NCBI RefSeq assembly: GCF_036373705.1
Contig: NC_089863.1
Coordinates: 35,415,227 to 35,479,226 of the forward strand
DNA: 64,000 nt
From: Amia ocellicauda
Taxonomy: Eukaryota; Chordata; Actinopteri; Amiiformes; Amiidae
Direction of reading: 5' to 3'
Every line of letters starts with the position of its first letter. Positions within the stretch are counted from its first letter, which is position 1. The notes beneath the pieces are model-generated. The model worked only from the letters and a program-made list of their open reading frames with translations. It was not told where the DNA came from and ran no database searches. Positions 1 to 10,375 of this stretch are shown in pieces. The position numbers and the translations under genes are program-made.

Positions 1-71
1 GTACTTCACTGTATTTTTGCAGTTATGTTGTAAGTCGCCCTGGATAAGGGCGTCTGCCAAGAAATAAAAAT

Positions 72-123
<52 letters not shown>

Positions 124-170
124 GTAAGTCGCCCTGGATAAGAGCGTCTGCTAAATGACAAATAATGTAA
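1..170 (+). repeat. SINE 3' tail motif, two copies, around an (AAT)n microsatellite
   Basis: The phrase AAGTCGCCCTGGATAAG followed by CGTCTGC occurs at about 32-59 and again at 126-153. An (AAT)n run of about 50 bp (71-120) separates the two copies. This phrase is a well-known conserved segment of tRNA-derived SINEs in fish (V-SINE/HAmo-like). No tRNA-like head is visible, so these are 5'-truncated ends; the first copy may begin outside the window. Confidence 0.7.
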
Positions 171-1240
171 TGTAAACTCTGCCACCTACTGTTTGACATG
201 TTAAATAGATAAATTCTGTGATCAAATTGCATTTCAACGATACAAACCAAGACCAGTTAGGGGAATTAAGAATTAAATATTTGAGACCCAAAGAAAGTAG
301 AGATTAACTTTAAAGCTTTCCTTTTATACAAGTTAAAATGGTATTTCCACAACACAGTCCTAAATTCCTGTCATTTCTTTGGGGATTGTGTGCTGGAAAT
401 ATATCACATTGACCATTTATAATGTGCTCTTTTTAGGGGTTTTAACAACTGATACAGAAAACATTGTCAATAATGTATAATATCCTTACAAAAATGAATT
501 ATCTATAGCTGTACTTTAAGATTTACTTGCTTATTTATTTGGTGATCCTATTTTTTAACCCAGAAACATTGTGGAAATATCTCAGGTTCATGTTTAACTT
601 ACAGTTTCTCTGCTGTTCCTATGGATGTTTTACACCATCCCCCTTAAAGTATTCTTTATTTATTAATATGCTGTAAATGCATTGTTTGCTAGGGCTGTTA
701 AGAGGGACATGAAGTCTTGATATGTTTCACTGACTATTCAAAATGTATCAACACTATTTTCCTGGAAATTACACACAATTAAAGGTGAAAAATGCACGTT
801 ACTGAGACTAATGTGTTAATATATTTCTATATTGGATAATAATAATCATAGTAATGCAGTAAACTAGGTATTTTGAATAGATGAGTAATGCATTACATGC
901 ATTTGCTGGCAGTTTGTAATAGCAGGACTTTCTTTATGTTTGTACACTTATGTCCTCATTACTGGCATATTCCACTGAGGAGCTGTTTCCAATTGTCAAC
1001 GGTGACTGTTGGGGTAAAATTGCCTCCTATGTATTGTATATACCCACTGTATAACTGTTAGAAAATATAGGAAACTTTCCAGTAAGTTACTAGTTAGGAA
1101 CTGTGAGTTATTCATAACTTTACTTATTATCTATGTCTTATGCACACTGCTGAAATAGCTTGCAGAACTGCTTGTAATCCAAGCAGCTGTGGCAGACACA
1201 AAACATGTTGTTCGTACAGTATGTGCTACATTTTCCCCTT
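171..1240. other. AT-rich non-coding stretch
   Basis: I see no coding frame of substance, no RNA gene and no recognisable transposon ends here. The sequence is AT-rich and lacks tandem structure. Confidence 0.5.
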
Positions 1241-1628
1241 CCCGAAACACAAATATATTATGGGTTACACACATCCTCGGACAATAACATTCCCACGAGG
1301 CATGACATGTGTACCTGCTTGTGGGAACACTGCAAAATCAGTACTATTATGGTGTGTAACTACATATCGGGACTGCCCCGTAACTATCACTGAAGATGTT
1401 TGTTAGACTGTATAAAGGCTGTGTGAAACTTTAAATAAACTGAAGATAAACGAACGGACTACTTCTGTGTCTGTGCATTTTTCTTCCCGAGCGCTCGTCT
1501 CCTGCTGAAAAGTCTCCCCTGTAGCTGAAACGCTGACTGGCCTGACTGCCCGATTCACTGGGATCCGAAGGGCTGCTTCAACTGAAGCGTTGTACCTTAA
1601 CAGTGACCTTGACAGATTTCCCTTCAAA
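1241..1628 (+). mobile_element. LTR-like fossil segment (promoter and poly(A) signal)
   Basis: A TATAAA box at 1,411-1,416 is followed by AATAAA at 1,434-1,439 and then a GC-richer stretch to about 1,620. That is the usual U3-R-U5 order of a retroviral LTR on the plus strand. No matching second LTR or internal coding part was recognised nearby, so this would be a solo or fragmentary LTR. Its outer ends are not defined and a host promoter cannot be excluded. Confidence 0.35.
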
Positions 1629-2212
1629 TAACCGAGATGTTAGATAGAGTCAGAGGGACATTAGTTATAGAATCAATAGCAAACTGTGATCACAATATGG
1701 TCATCTTTGAGGCATTCTTTCTAGAAACAAGGCCCAAGTCTAAAGCAATGGTCTACAATTTTAGAAAAGCAAACCTTGAAGGTATGAGGCGACACTTGGA
1801 AGAGGTAGACTGGAGCACACTGGATCAGATTCAGTTGAAAATGGATGGGTATATTTAAGAATATACTACTTGAGGCTCAGGAGAAATTTATACCAAAACT
1901 TAGCAAATTGAGGACCAAAAAACATTGGCCAAAATGGTTTAATGGAAGTATGCAAAAAAATTTGAAGAGAGAGAAAATGTGGTATAGCGCATACAAAAGG
2001 GATAGAGACTAAACAAAATACAAAGAATATGGTGAACTGCAAATAGATCTTAAGAAAGGGATCCGGAAAGCAAAGAGGGAAATAGAAAGAAACATAGCTC
2101 TATAACGAATGCAAAGAGCTTTTTTCAATACTACAACAGCAAGAGGTCAATAAAGGATGAAGTGAAACAGATAGAGGGCAAAAATTGAAGTATTTTGGAA
2201 AATGAACAAGAT
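1629..2212 (+). mobile_element. CR1-type LINE fragment (ORF2, region before the RT core)
   Basis: Translation from 1,637 gives a stretch ending near MDGYI. It is followed, in broken frames, by residues matching the segment just upstream of the reverse transcriptase in the larger CR1 copies at 5.4 and 23.5 kb (KREKMWYSAYKRD, DLKKGIRKAKREIERNIAL). CR1 ORF2 is an endonuclease-reverse transcriptase that copies its own RNA at a nicked target. This piece carries several stops and frameshifts and is more diverged than the other two copies, so it is an older insertion. It stops abruptly at about 2,212, where the minus-strand esterase LINE begins. Confidence 0.75.
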
Positions 2213-4141
2213 ATGGGGTGGGGGTGTGTGGGGTTTCGGCCCAGGGTTGTGTCCTTGAGGACCTTTGCGAAGATCCTCACACCCGTCTTGTTGAGGTGGA
2301 CGTGGTCATACAGGTGATGTGGCTGGATGTCTCAGTGGTGTGCCAGGTGGACGTTGGGGAGGAGGGCACATCTTCGGGACACTTCTGCGTTGATGGCCTG
2401 GATGATGTGCAGGGGCACGTCTGTGCGGGGCAGCAGTGTGGAGATGGTGATTTTGGCAGTTGGGAATTCCTCTGTGGCTTTCGTTGCCACCTGTCTCAGG
2501 GCTGAGGCCACATCGCCCCTGCGGGCACTCAGGTTGTTAGTGCCGGTGTGGATGAGGATGTGTTTGACCTGGCACAGCCTCCTCTTGGAGAGCAGCTCCA
2601 GGGCTCTCTGTGCTGTCGGGCACCAAAGCTTTTTCACTTTTCACCCAGGGAAGAGGCGCCTCTCATCCAGGAACTTCCCATTGGAGTCGCTCAGAATGAC
2701 CACCTCTGTGTTGACCTGCCACTCCGGGTTTGCGTCGGGAGTGGTGGGGGCAGCGGGTGTGTTTTGGGGGAGTGGCGTTTCAGGGGTTTGTGTATTAGTG
2801 GCAGGTCTGGTGATAGTGGGGGTGTCAGGAGTGGTGGGGAGTGTGGGTGGATCAGTGGGTGCATCAGTGTTGGAGGTGTCAGGGGTTGGAGGTGTTGTGG
2901 GGTCAGTGCAGTGCAGTCTCTGTGCTCCAGTGATGTGTAGCTCCTCTCTTAGCTCCTCCAGCTGGCTCTGCAGGCTCCTTAGCTGGCTGTGCTGGGGTGT
3001 CCTGGTCAGCTCCTCCCTCGCTCTGCGCAGCTCCGTCCTCAGGGTTTGGCTCTGCTCCTCCAGGTCTCTCACTGCTGCTCTCAGCTCATGGATCTCAGCC
3101 TTGTGCTGCATCTTTAGTCTGTGCATCTCATCCCGGAGCTGATCGCACAAGGAGGTCTGGGCCAGGGTGCTCAGGATCTGCTCCCTGAACTCCGCAAACT
3201 CCAGCTCCAGCACTGATAGGCATTCCTTTAGTGTTTTAATGTTGCTGGAGAGTTTGGGTAGACAGGGGGGCAGTCTGTGGGAGATGGGGCACTGTCTGGC
3301 TCCGTGTGGCTGGGGGCAGACTGCAGGGTGGCTGGCTCTGGCACGTTTCTCTACCTCAGTCTGCTGCTTTGAGGTGTGGAAGCCGAGAGATAATTGGTCC
3401 AGGCTACTCTCGCTGCCCTGCACCATGATGGTCCCGTTGTGGTATACATTAAAAGTGAGCATCACACTGTCTGTGTCTTTCTCTACCAGCACTGAGATCT
3501 GCCTGCCTCTGCTAATGCCCCTCTTGTTGTTATTGGGGTATGTCTGGCACAGGGTTTTGTGAAAGGCGCTGTAGAACAGTAGATTGTTCTTGACCCTGTT
3601 TTCTCCATTACCGGTGTAGTCTAGGATGAGGGTCTCATGAGATGCTCTCATCACAGCTTGTTTGTAGTCCTTCTTAGCCTGTGCAGAGCGAATGTCTTCA
3701 GGGTATCGGATTTCAAAAGGCAGCTCTGCAGTCAGACTGCTGTTCGATAGATTTGTATCAGTCTCAGTGGCAGTTGGGCTCTCTCCTACTGTCACTCTAT
3801 TCAAATCGGAGCTCTGCATTTTCATTGGCTGAGTCAACTACTGAGAATGCTTATTTATTTTATTAATATATATTGTTTTGTTTAATAATTTGTCTCTATA
3901 GGTGAAAGGTCTTACCTCCAATTCTTGTCTTCAGCTTTTCTTTTCTCACTTTTCTTCCAGAACTGTCTCTCTGCTTTCTTCTTTTTGTGTTTTTCTTAAA
4001 ATTATTATTTTTTGAATACTTTTTCTTCTGAATTTCTATTCCATGTCTTCTGTGTATGTTTATAGTGCTATATATTCATTTGTAAATGACAAATTAAATC
4101 TGCTTATGTATAAAAACAAATGTTTTTAGGAGCTCATATTC
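2213..4141 (-). mobile_element. Esterase-ORF1 LINE, copy 1 (5' end and ORF1 only)
   Basis: Read on the minus strand this copy has the same 5' leader (from about 4,141), ORF1 (from 3,837) and ORF1-ORF2 spacer as the near-full copy at 54,939-60,804. It ends at 2,213 without any ORF2. Loss of the 3' part is unusual for a LINE, since failed reverse transcription removes the 5' end. A later rearrangement is the likelier cause. Its 5' end abuts a CT-rich run and the tail of an LTE copy. Confidence 0.8.
2332..3837 (-). pseudogene. LINE ORF1 protein (coiled coil plus SGNH esterase), copy 1
   Basis: The frame starting at 3,837 (MTQPMKMQSSDLNRV) runs 398 codons to 2,641, and the esterase part continues in a second frame at 2,637-2,332. 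In order it shows an N-terminal region, a long coiled coil (leucine heptads around LRDEMHRLKMQHKAEIHELR), a Pro/Thr-rich linker, and an SGNH-type block I (VVILSDSNGKFL). The GTNN block in the second frame stands where GTND is expected. ORF1 esterases of this kind are known from CR1/L2-group LINEs, where they accompany the RNA-binding role of ORF1. One frameshift splits this copy near 2,640. A TGA shared with the other copies precedes the last (D..H) block. Confidence 0.75.
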
Positions 4142-4169
4142 CTCTCTCTCTCTATTTCTCTCTCTCCCT

Positions 4170-4975
4170 CTCAATTCAATTCATTTGTATTGTCAAAGCA
4201 ATTGGACATACATACATATACATATATATATATACACACACATACATACATATATACATATACACGGAAAATGAATAATAGAATTATGAATCATGTAATC
4301 AAGTACAGAAAAAGAAAATGTAATAAAATGTGATCTTTAATCTTTAATCTTTAATATCTTTAATACATACAAATAAAGAAAATAGGTTTACTATTTCCAG
4401 ATTCCTTTTTTGAAATACAACGACATGCATTACAAACGAGTATTTACATTATATTTACAGCCGGTGCTCGTGTGTCACTGTGTCCCTCAGGCTGTGGTAG
4501 GCGCTGACATATTGGGCAGCCAGGGTGGCTGTGTGTCCCTCCCCCAGGAGGACTGAGTGTTTTTCTTTTTTCTCAGTTTTGTCACAGGTTGGGTGGGCAT
4601 CCATTATGTTGTTACAGAATGTGTCCCTTATTTTGGGCTAAAGTTTTCCGTGGAGGGGAACGTGGATCAGTTTGTACCATTTTTGGGAGGATCTGCCTTG
4701 TTGGGGCGGAGCTGTGATCCAGGTGAACAGCAGATCGGGCATAGGTGGGCATGTGGGCAGAGGAGTAGGAAGGCCGGTCAAGCAAATAAGCTAGCTAAGG
4801 TACGCAGCAGCAGCAAGCAGCCCCCCCATCCAGACAGCCAGCCAGTCTGGCTGGGAGTGACTGAGTGGTTGACAGACGGCAAGCAACGGAATGTACGTGC
4901 TCTGTGATGTCATAGCAGTCAGCTGAGAGAGGCTCGTGATGTCATGGCTGAGCTGGCTGGCTGGCTGGCTCTGTG
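4170..4975 (-). mobile_element. LINE-tailed non-autonomous element (LTE), copy 1
   Basis: On the minus strand this unit has a unique head of about 230 bp (from 4,975) rich in GCCA repeats and TGACATCA motifs. A segment resembling the C-terminus of the esterase LINE ORF2 follows (KIRDTFCNN and LLGEGHTATLAAQYVSAYHSLRD can be read near 4,640-4,480). Then come a 3' UTR and a tail ending CAATTGCTTTGAC...TTGAATTGAATTGAG at 4,215-4,170. It encodes no endonuclease or reverse transcriptase, so it would need LINE proteins in trans, like a SINE. The same head-to-LINE structure recurs at 31.2, 37.5, 38.6 and 60.9 kb. I do not recognise it as a named family, and no tRNA-type B box is visible. Confidence 0.6.
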
Positions 4976-5078
4976 TGTGTGTGTTTGTGTGTGTGTCTGT
5001 TTGTCTGTCTGTCTCTCTCTCTCTCTCTCTCCCTCTCAATTCATTTGTATTGTCAAAGCAATTGGACATACATACATT

Positions 5079-5134
<56 letters not shown>

Positions 5135-5146
5135 CATACATACATG
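4976..5146. repeat. (TG)n, (TC)n, LINE tail and (TA)n run
   Basis: A TG run and CT run (4,976-5,034) are followed by the reverse complement of the LINE/LTE tail (about 5,035-5,075). A (TA)n/(CATA)n tract then extends to about 5,145. The order tail, GA run, CA run, next element is repeated at several other sites in the window. Confidence 0.8.
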
Positions 5147-5361
5147 CTAGAAAGTCATTACTATGTTATCTTAAAGGCTAACTAAGCAGAACATATATCA
5201 TTATAGAACAGAGTTCATAGGTCCACACATGGTATTAGGGAACAGGCACATAGGTCATTCTGTTTGACATTGTCCTGACCTTCTAGCTTGACCTTATCTT
5301 TCTTAAGTATACAAGAAAGAAAAACAGTTGTGAGAAAAGAATTTCTAACTTTCCTTCCACA
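5147..5361 (-). mobile_element. LTR-B U3 fragment
   Basis: This matches, on the minus strand, the U3 half of the solo LTR at 20,061-20,488, beginning TGTGGAAGGAAAG at 5,361. Only the outer part of the LTR is present. It is flanked on both sides by CATA-type microsatellite. It is a fossil fragment with no internal genes. Confidence 0.65.
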
Positions 5362-5407
5362 CATACATACATACATACATACATACATACATACATACAT
5401 ACATACA
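5362..5407. repeat. (CATA)n microsatellite
   Basis: About eleven tandem CATA units lie between the LTR-B fragment and the CR1 copy. Confidence 0.9.
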
Positions 5408-7224
5408 AACCAGAGGCATGCAAAAAAATATAAAGAGGAAGAAAATGTTGTATAGCACATACAAAAGGGATGGTGATGAAACAAAATACATAGAATATGT
5501 TGAGCTGCAAAGAGATCTTAAGAAAGGGATCAGGAAAGCAAAGAGGGAAATAGAAAGAAACATAGCTTTTGGAGCTACAACCAATGCAATGAGCTTTTTT
5601 CAAAATTACAACAGCAAGCGGTCAATTAAGGAGGAGGTGAAACAGATAAAGGGCAAAAATGGAGGTATCTTGGAAAACGAATAAGATGTGGCAAATATTC
5701 TAAATGAGTATTTCACAGAGGTTTTTACAAAAGAAAAAACAGATGACATGCCACAGGTTGACAATCAGTCCAGTCAAACCCTAAGAGAGATGAGGATAAA
5801 TGAGGAGGAGGTACTAAAGGGACTAGCAGAATTAAAATCAAACAAATCACCTGGGCCAGATGGGATATTTCCAACAGTACTTAAAGAAATGAGGGAAATT
5901 ATGTATAGGCCGCTAACTCGATTATTCCAAATGACACTTAGAACAGGGGATGTTCCCACTGACTGGAAGACAGCAAATTTCATACCAATCCACAAGAAAG
6001 TGGAGAAAATAGAGGAGCATCTCAATGAAAACCATATTCTTGGAGATAGTCAACATGGGTTTAGACGAGGCAGATCATGTCTTACTAACTTAATAAATTT
6101 TTTTGAACATGCAACTGCAGCTGTAGATCACGTGAAAGCATATGATATGATATACTTAGATTTCCAAAAAGCTTTTGATAAGGTTCCACACCAAAGACTG
6201 ATCCTCAAATTGGAAGCTGTAGGCATTCAGGGTCATGTAAGTAGATGGATTATGAACTGGTTGATGTATAGGAAACAGATTAGAGGAGTCACTTCTAACT
6301 GGAGTGAGGTTGTTAGTGGAGTTCCACAGGGATCAGTACTAGGGCCTTTGCTTTTTCTAATCTATATTAATGATCTGGACTCTGGGATACTTAGCAACCT
6401 TGTCAAATTTGCAGATGATACTAAAATAGGTGGCTTAGCAGATACAATCTTGGCAGCACATGCTATTCAGAGGAACTTAGATAAATTCAGTTGTGGGCTG
6501 ACACCTGGCAAATGAAATTCAATGTGGACAAGTGCAAGGTAATACATGCAGGACACAAAAATGTCCACTATAATTACACTATGGGAGGTACAGATCTAGA
6601 TGAAGTAATGCATGAGAAAGACCTAGGAATCTATGTGGATTCACTTTCTCCATCCAAACAATGTGGGGAAGCAATACAAAAGGCATACAGAATGCTAGGG
6701 TATATCGTCAAAAGTGTAGAATTTAAAACAAGGGAAGTAATGTTAAGACTGTACAATGCGCTAGACCTCATCTGGAATACTGTGTACAGTTCTGGGCACC
6801 ACACTTCAAGAAGGATATTGCTGCTTTAGAGGCAGTTCAGAGGAGAGCAACCAGACTTATTCCAGGTCTGAAGGGAAAGTCCTACTCGGAGAGACTGAGG
6901 GAACTGAACCTTTTCACCCTGGAACAGAGGAGATTACGTGGGGACTTGATCCAAGTCTTCAAAATCATGAAAGGTTCCTCAAACCAGAGGAGCTTTTCCA
7001 GATCAGCAGGGACACACGAACCAGGGGACACAAATGGAAATTGGGCTTCAAGGCATTCAAGATGGAAAGTGGTAGAAGCTGAAAGTTTGGGAACATTTAA
7101 AAATAGACTGGATAGGATCCATGGATCACTTAGATATTAATGGACACCAAACGAGCATGATGGGTCGAATGGCCTCCTCTCGTTTGTAAACTTACTTATG
7201 TTCTTATGTTCTTATGTTCTTATG
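5408..7224 (+). mobile_element. CR1-type LINE, 5'-truncated copy
   Basis: The element covers the reverse transcriptase and C-terminal part of CR1 ORF2 and a short 3' UTR, ending in three to four TTCTTATG units (about 7,195-7,224). The 3' end matches the CR1 style of a short tandem octamer rather than poly(A). It is an almost exact inverted match to 21,661-23,545, including flanking LTR-B and LTE pieces, so the two are copies of one insertion. It differs by a deletion of about 90 bp near 6,000 and one extra stop. Confidence 0.85.
5418..7140 (+). pseudogene. CR1 ORF2 reverse transcriptase (broken)
   Basis: This encoded the polymerase that copies LINE RNA into the genome. Visible motifs are DLKKGIRKAKREIE, SPGPDGIFPTVLKEM (RT block 1), DFQKAFDKVPHQRL, GVPQGSVLGPLLF and KFADDTKIGG (the F-A-D-D catalytic box). 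In later frames come a thumb region and the CR1 C-terminus ([16 protein letters not shown]). A stop at 5,682-5,684, the deletion near 6,000 (which removes the NYRPISLT block), a frameshift near 6,490 and another near 6,770 break it. The shift near 6,490 (KFSCGLTPGK then stop) is shared with the copy at 22,362. The endonuclease domain is missing. It is dead as a protein. Confidence 0.85.
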
Positions 7225-7283
7225 AATGTTCCCTAAGCATGTTTCAAATGTTCCCTAATTTATGTTACAAATGTGCCTTAGCA

Positions 7284-7315
<32 letters not shown>

Positions 7316-8679
7316 GATGCATCATAGGGAACATATGTAACAATCTCTCTTTTTGTTTACCAAAAATGAGAGTGAACGTATTTCAAGTGGGTGTTGCCTT
7401 GGTTGGAAACGTTTTAAGATTATTTACGAAGTGTAAAGTGGATTTGTCTCAGTTCTCCGTAGTTTTCAATGTATGTGCCATTCAGTAGCGTTCATGTTAC
7501 AGATGTGCCCTATGCAGTGGTAGGGTCAATAAAATGTCAGTAAAACTTTATTTTAGCAATTATGGAGGGGAAGAACTGCAAATAGAGGGTCCCCACTAAT
7601 TATCTAACTTACCAACAACGTTTCAAATTAGGTCTTGCGAAGCTGCCAAATAATGCTGTATAATCGTATGTGTCTTCATACACCGGCTGCTATAGTCTGA
7701 TAGCTTTGATTATATATATATATTTTCTCGTGAACCACAAATGCTATTTGCTTGATTTTTACAGAGTATGTTATAAATACCATTGTTATGAAGCCTGACA
7801 AATTGTATGATTATGAATATTTTCAAATCATGTGTTTGTTTTTCCTAACATGTTACAAATGTTCCCTATGTGAAAGATGCATTATATCTTAATAACGTCT
7901 AAACAATTAAAGATATACAGATTATTATTTTCGGTAAAGTTATAACACATTGCTATTAACTATGTGTGTCAGTAAAAGTTTAAAAAATCCTAACAATTTT
8001 TTATTGATCCTGCAAAATAAGTGTTTAGGGAACATTTGTAACATAGTTAGGGTTAGCCACTGGGTAAGGGTTACATCTTCAGCAGTAAGTTTATTCATGT
8101 TAATTATTCTCATCAATGTTAAAGAACAATAAGTTCTATCATGTGTGTCGATAAAATGCTGATATTCCATAACGTTTGCTTGTGTATTCTGCAAAACACA
8201 TATTTAGGGAACATTTGTAACATTAGGGTTACGATTTGCCATAGACGCGGAATGAGTTTGATTGTGATGTTAAATGGGGTTTAAAGACGCAGTCGCCTCG
8301 GTGCTGATTACTATTGCTGTGTTTCTCCACTTCTACTCCATGCTTGGGAACGCCCACATCCAGTGACGTCAAAACCGGTGGAAAAGCGGGCCGGTTCAAA
8401 AAAGATCAGCTGGATCCCAGGCCGAGCAGCAGCTCCGGCTCCAGCACCGGCACCATGTCGCTGGAAAAGCGCTAAGTGAGCTCACAGTGAGCTCAGTGTA
8501 ATGTCTGCTCTGGTGAGCTCACAGTGTGACCTAGTCGTGAGTTCACGTCTTCACTGGGTAGTCCTTGACAACTTAATTGACTCAATTCTTGGGCTTAATT
8601 GGTCAAAATGACCATTGCAAATCGATTCTGAAAAGCAGAAGTCAGGCCAGCAACACACAGACACAGCCCGGTAAGCTGT
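7225..8679. other. Non-coding stretch with a recurring GGGAACATTTGTAACAT motif
   Basis: No gene is visible. A degenerate motif, TTAGGGAACATTTGTAACA or its complement, recurs at about 7,224-7,290 (three overlapping versions), 7,327, 7,493, 7,851, 8,024 and 8,202. A CT run lies at 7,294-7,312. Around 8,465-8,545 GTGAGCTCAC-type palindromes repeat three to four times. None of this matches a family I know. Confidence 0.5.
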
Positions 8680-10372
8680 ACAACCTTAATTAAACATACA
8701 GATGGGCTCCAAACAGCACAGAGGAATTTAACAAAGCAATCAGTTCTACAGAAATAACCAACATCATCAACTCTTTCCTCAGCTCACAGTATCAGCCTGA
8801 CATCTCAGGACTAAATCTGGCCATAAATGATATCAATCAAATATTTAAAATTGCAGCCACAATGGCAAATCTTAAAAAGACAAAGAAAAAGATAAACCAG
8901 AATCACACACACACACACAGACATGGTTTGATGATGAGTGTAAATCAATACGAACAAATTTAAGGCACCTATCCAATCAAAAACATCCAGTTCTGGGAAA
9001 TGTGGAACAATTTAAATTCAACAAAACAACAAGAATTGGCAATACAAAATGGAACCATTTGGAAAAAATACTTTGAAAAGCTTTATAAAGATATCCAACA
9101 AAATGATCTGACACACAAACAAATTGAACCCAGGGAAAAACTGAAATTACTCGAACAATCAATTAAAAATAATCAAAACCCAACTGATGCTCCAATCACC
9201 CTACAGGAAATATCTAAAAAGCTCCAGGCACTTCCACCCAGAAAAGCCTGCATCCCGGACAGCATCAGCACTGAGATGCTCAAACACAGCAGCGCACAAC
9301 TGCAGGAGGCTGAGCTTAAATTGTTCAACATGGTCCTCAGCACCCCTGACTTTAACCTGGCAGTGAAGGCACTCAAAGACAAAACAAGAAGAGCTTTCTA
9401 CACAATCAGAAGAAGAACACACCAAACCACGCATGCAGGGCAGAATTAGGCCGCTACCCAACTCTCATTAATATAAAGAAAAGAGCACTGCAATTCTGGT
9501 GCACCTGAAGAAAAGTGAGTCAGACTCACTGCAGTACAAGGTCCTCCAAACCCAAGAGTTCAGCCCTGAAAAGAGTCCCCTGAGTCAGCTGGCCCTGAAG
9601 CTCACGGCACTGACCCCCGCTAATACTGCGAACAGAGACCAGCTTCAGGTCAGCACTGCTTACCTGCCCCCAATTAGAGTCAACCAAATCATAAAGATAA
9701 TCAAAACCTCCTATCTGGAACATTGGAACAATGAAACCAAATTCCCAAAGTAAACTGGATTGCTATCGGGCCCTAAACAGAGAAAACACCCTGACAGAGT
9801 ATCTCTTCACTGTCAGAGATACGAAGCAGAGACGCATCCTGACCAAGTACAGGCTCAGTGACCACAGCCTGGCCATAGAGACAGGCCGACACAGGCAGAG
9901 CTGGCTGCCCAGAGAGGAGCGGCGCTGCGGTCACTGCGAGACAGGAGAGGTCCAGACAGAGATGCACTTCCTCCTCCACTGCAATAAATATGCCAAAATA
10001 AGGGACACATTCTTTAATAAATTCATAAATATTGTAAAATCATTTTCTGAATTGATACATGAAAAACAAATAGCTATCCTCCTGGGGGAGGGACACACTG
10101 CCCCCCTGGCCGCCCAATATGTAGCCGCCTGCCACAGCCTGAGGGGCTCACTGTGAAAACATACAGGAGCACCAGCTGTAAACTTGTTAAGTATAAATAA
10201 AGTAAATGTACATGTCTATTAAGATTTTATTTATACATTATTTTTCTTACCTTTTATTATTTTTCAATTTATGTATATAATATTAACTGCTTTGGCAACA
10301 CTACGAAACTGTTTGTCATGCTAATAAAGCACCCTTGAATTGAATTGAATTGAGAGAGAGAGAGAGAGATTG
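8680..10372 (+). mobile_element. Esterase LINE fragment with internal deletion (ORF2 middle and 3' end)
   Basis: Broken frames match ORF2 of the near-full copy at 54.9-60.8 kb. First comes the segment before the RT (LQALPPRKACIPDSISTEML). Then, after loss of most of the RT, comes the C-terminus (LAVKALKDKTRRAFYTIR). The 3' part at 9,499-10,156 includes a C..C..H....C knuckle (CGHCETGEVQTEMHFLLHC) and LLGEGHTAPLAAQYVAACHSLRG. The UTR ends with TTGAATTGAATTGAATTGAG at about 10,337-10,357, followed by a GA run. Roughly 290 residues of RT are deleted between 9,340 and 9,360. Confidence 0.8.
9731..10156 (+). pseudogene. LINE ORF2 C-terminal domain remnant
   Basis: About 140 codons remain open here and match the last part of ORF2 downstream of the RT. 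They include a zinc-knuckle-like CX2C...HX4C motif and a conserved ending (AAQYVAACHSLRGSL, then stop). In intact elements this domain is thought to bind RNA or DNA. The same ending is what the LTE copies carry in degenerate form. Confidence 0.7.
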
Positions 10373-10375
10373 TGT

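Noticed and set aside
1140-1406. 88-codon frame MHTAEIACRTACNPSS...
   Set aside because: No domain or homologous copy seen. It overlaps the LTR-like region, and another frame of similar length exists on the same strand.
2327-3142. 271-codon plus-strand frame (and 29,410-30,189, 55,927-56,505)
   Set aside because: Antisense shadow of the LINE ORF1, present wherever ORF1 is. The GC-rich coiled-coil and proline-rich codons keep the opposite frame open.
4936-5185. Frames rich in VCVCVC, SLSLSL and YIYIYI near microsatellites (also 17.9-18.3, 23.8-24.1, 32.0-32.2, 38.1-38.4, 39.3-39.5 kb)
   Set aside because: Pure translation of TG, TC and TA repeats.
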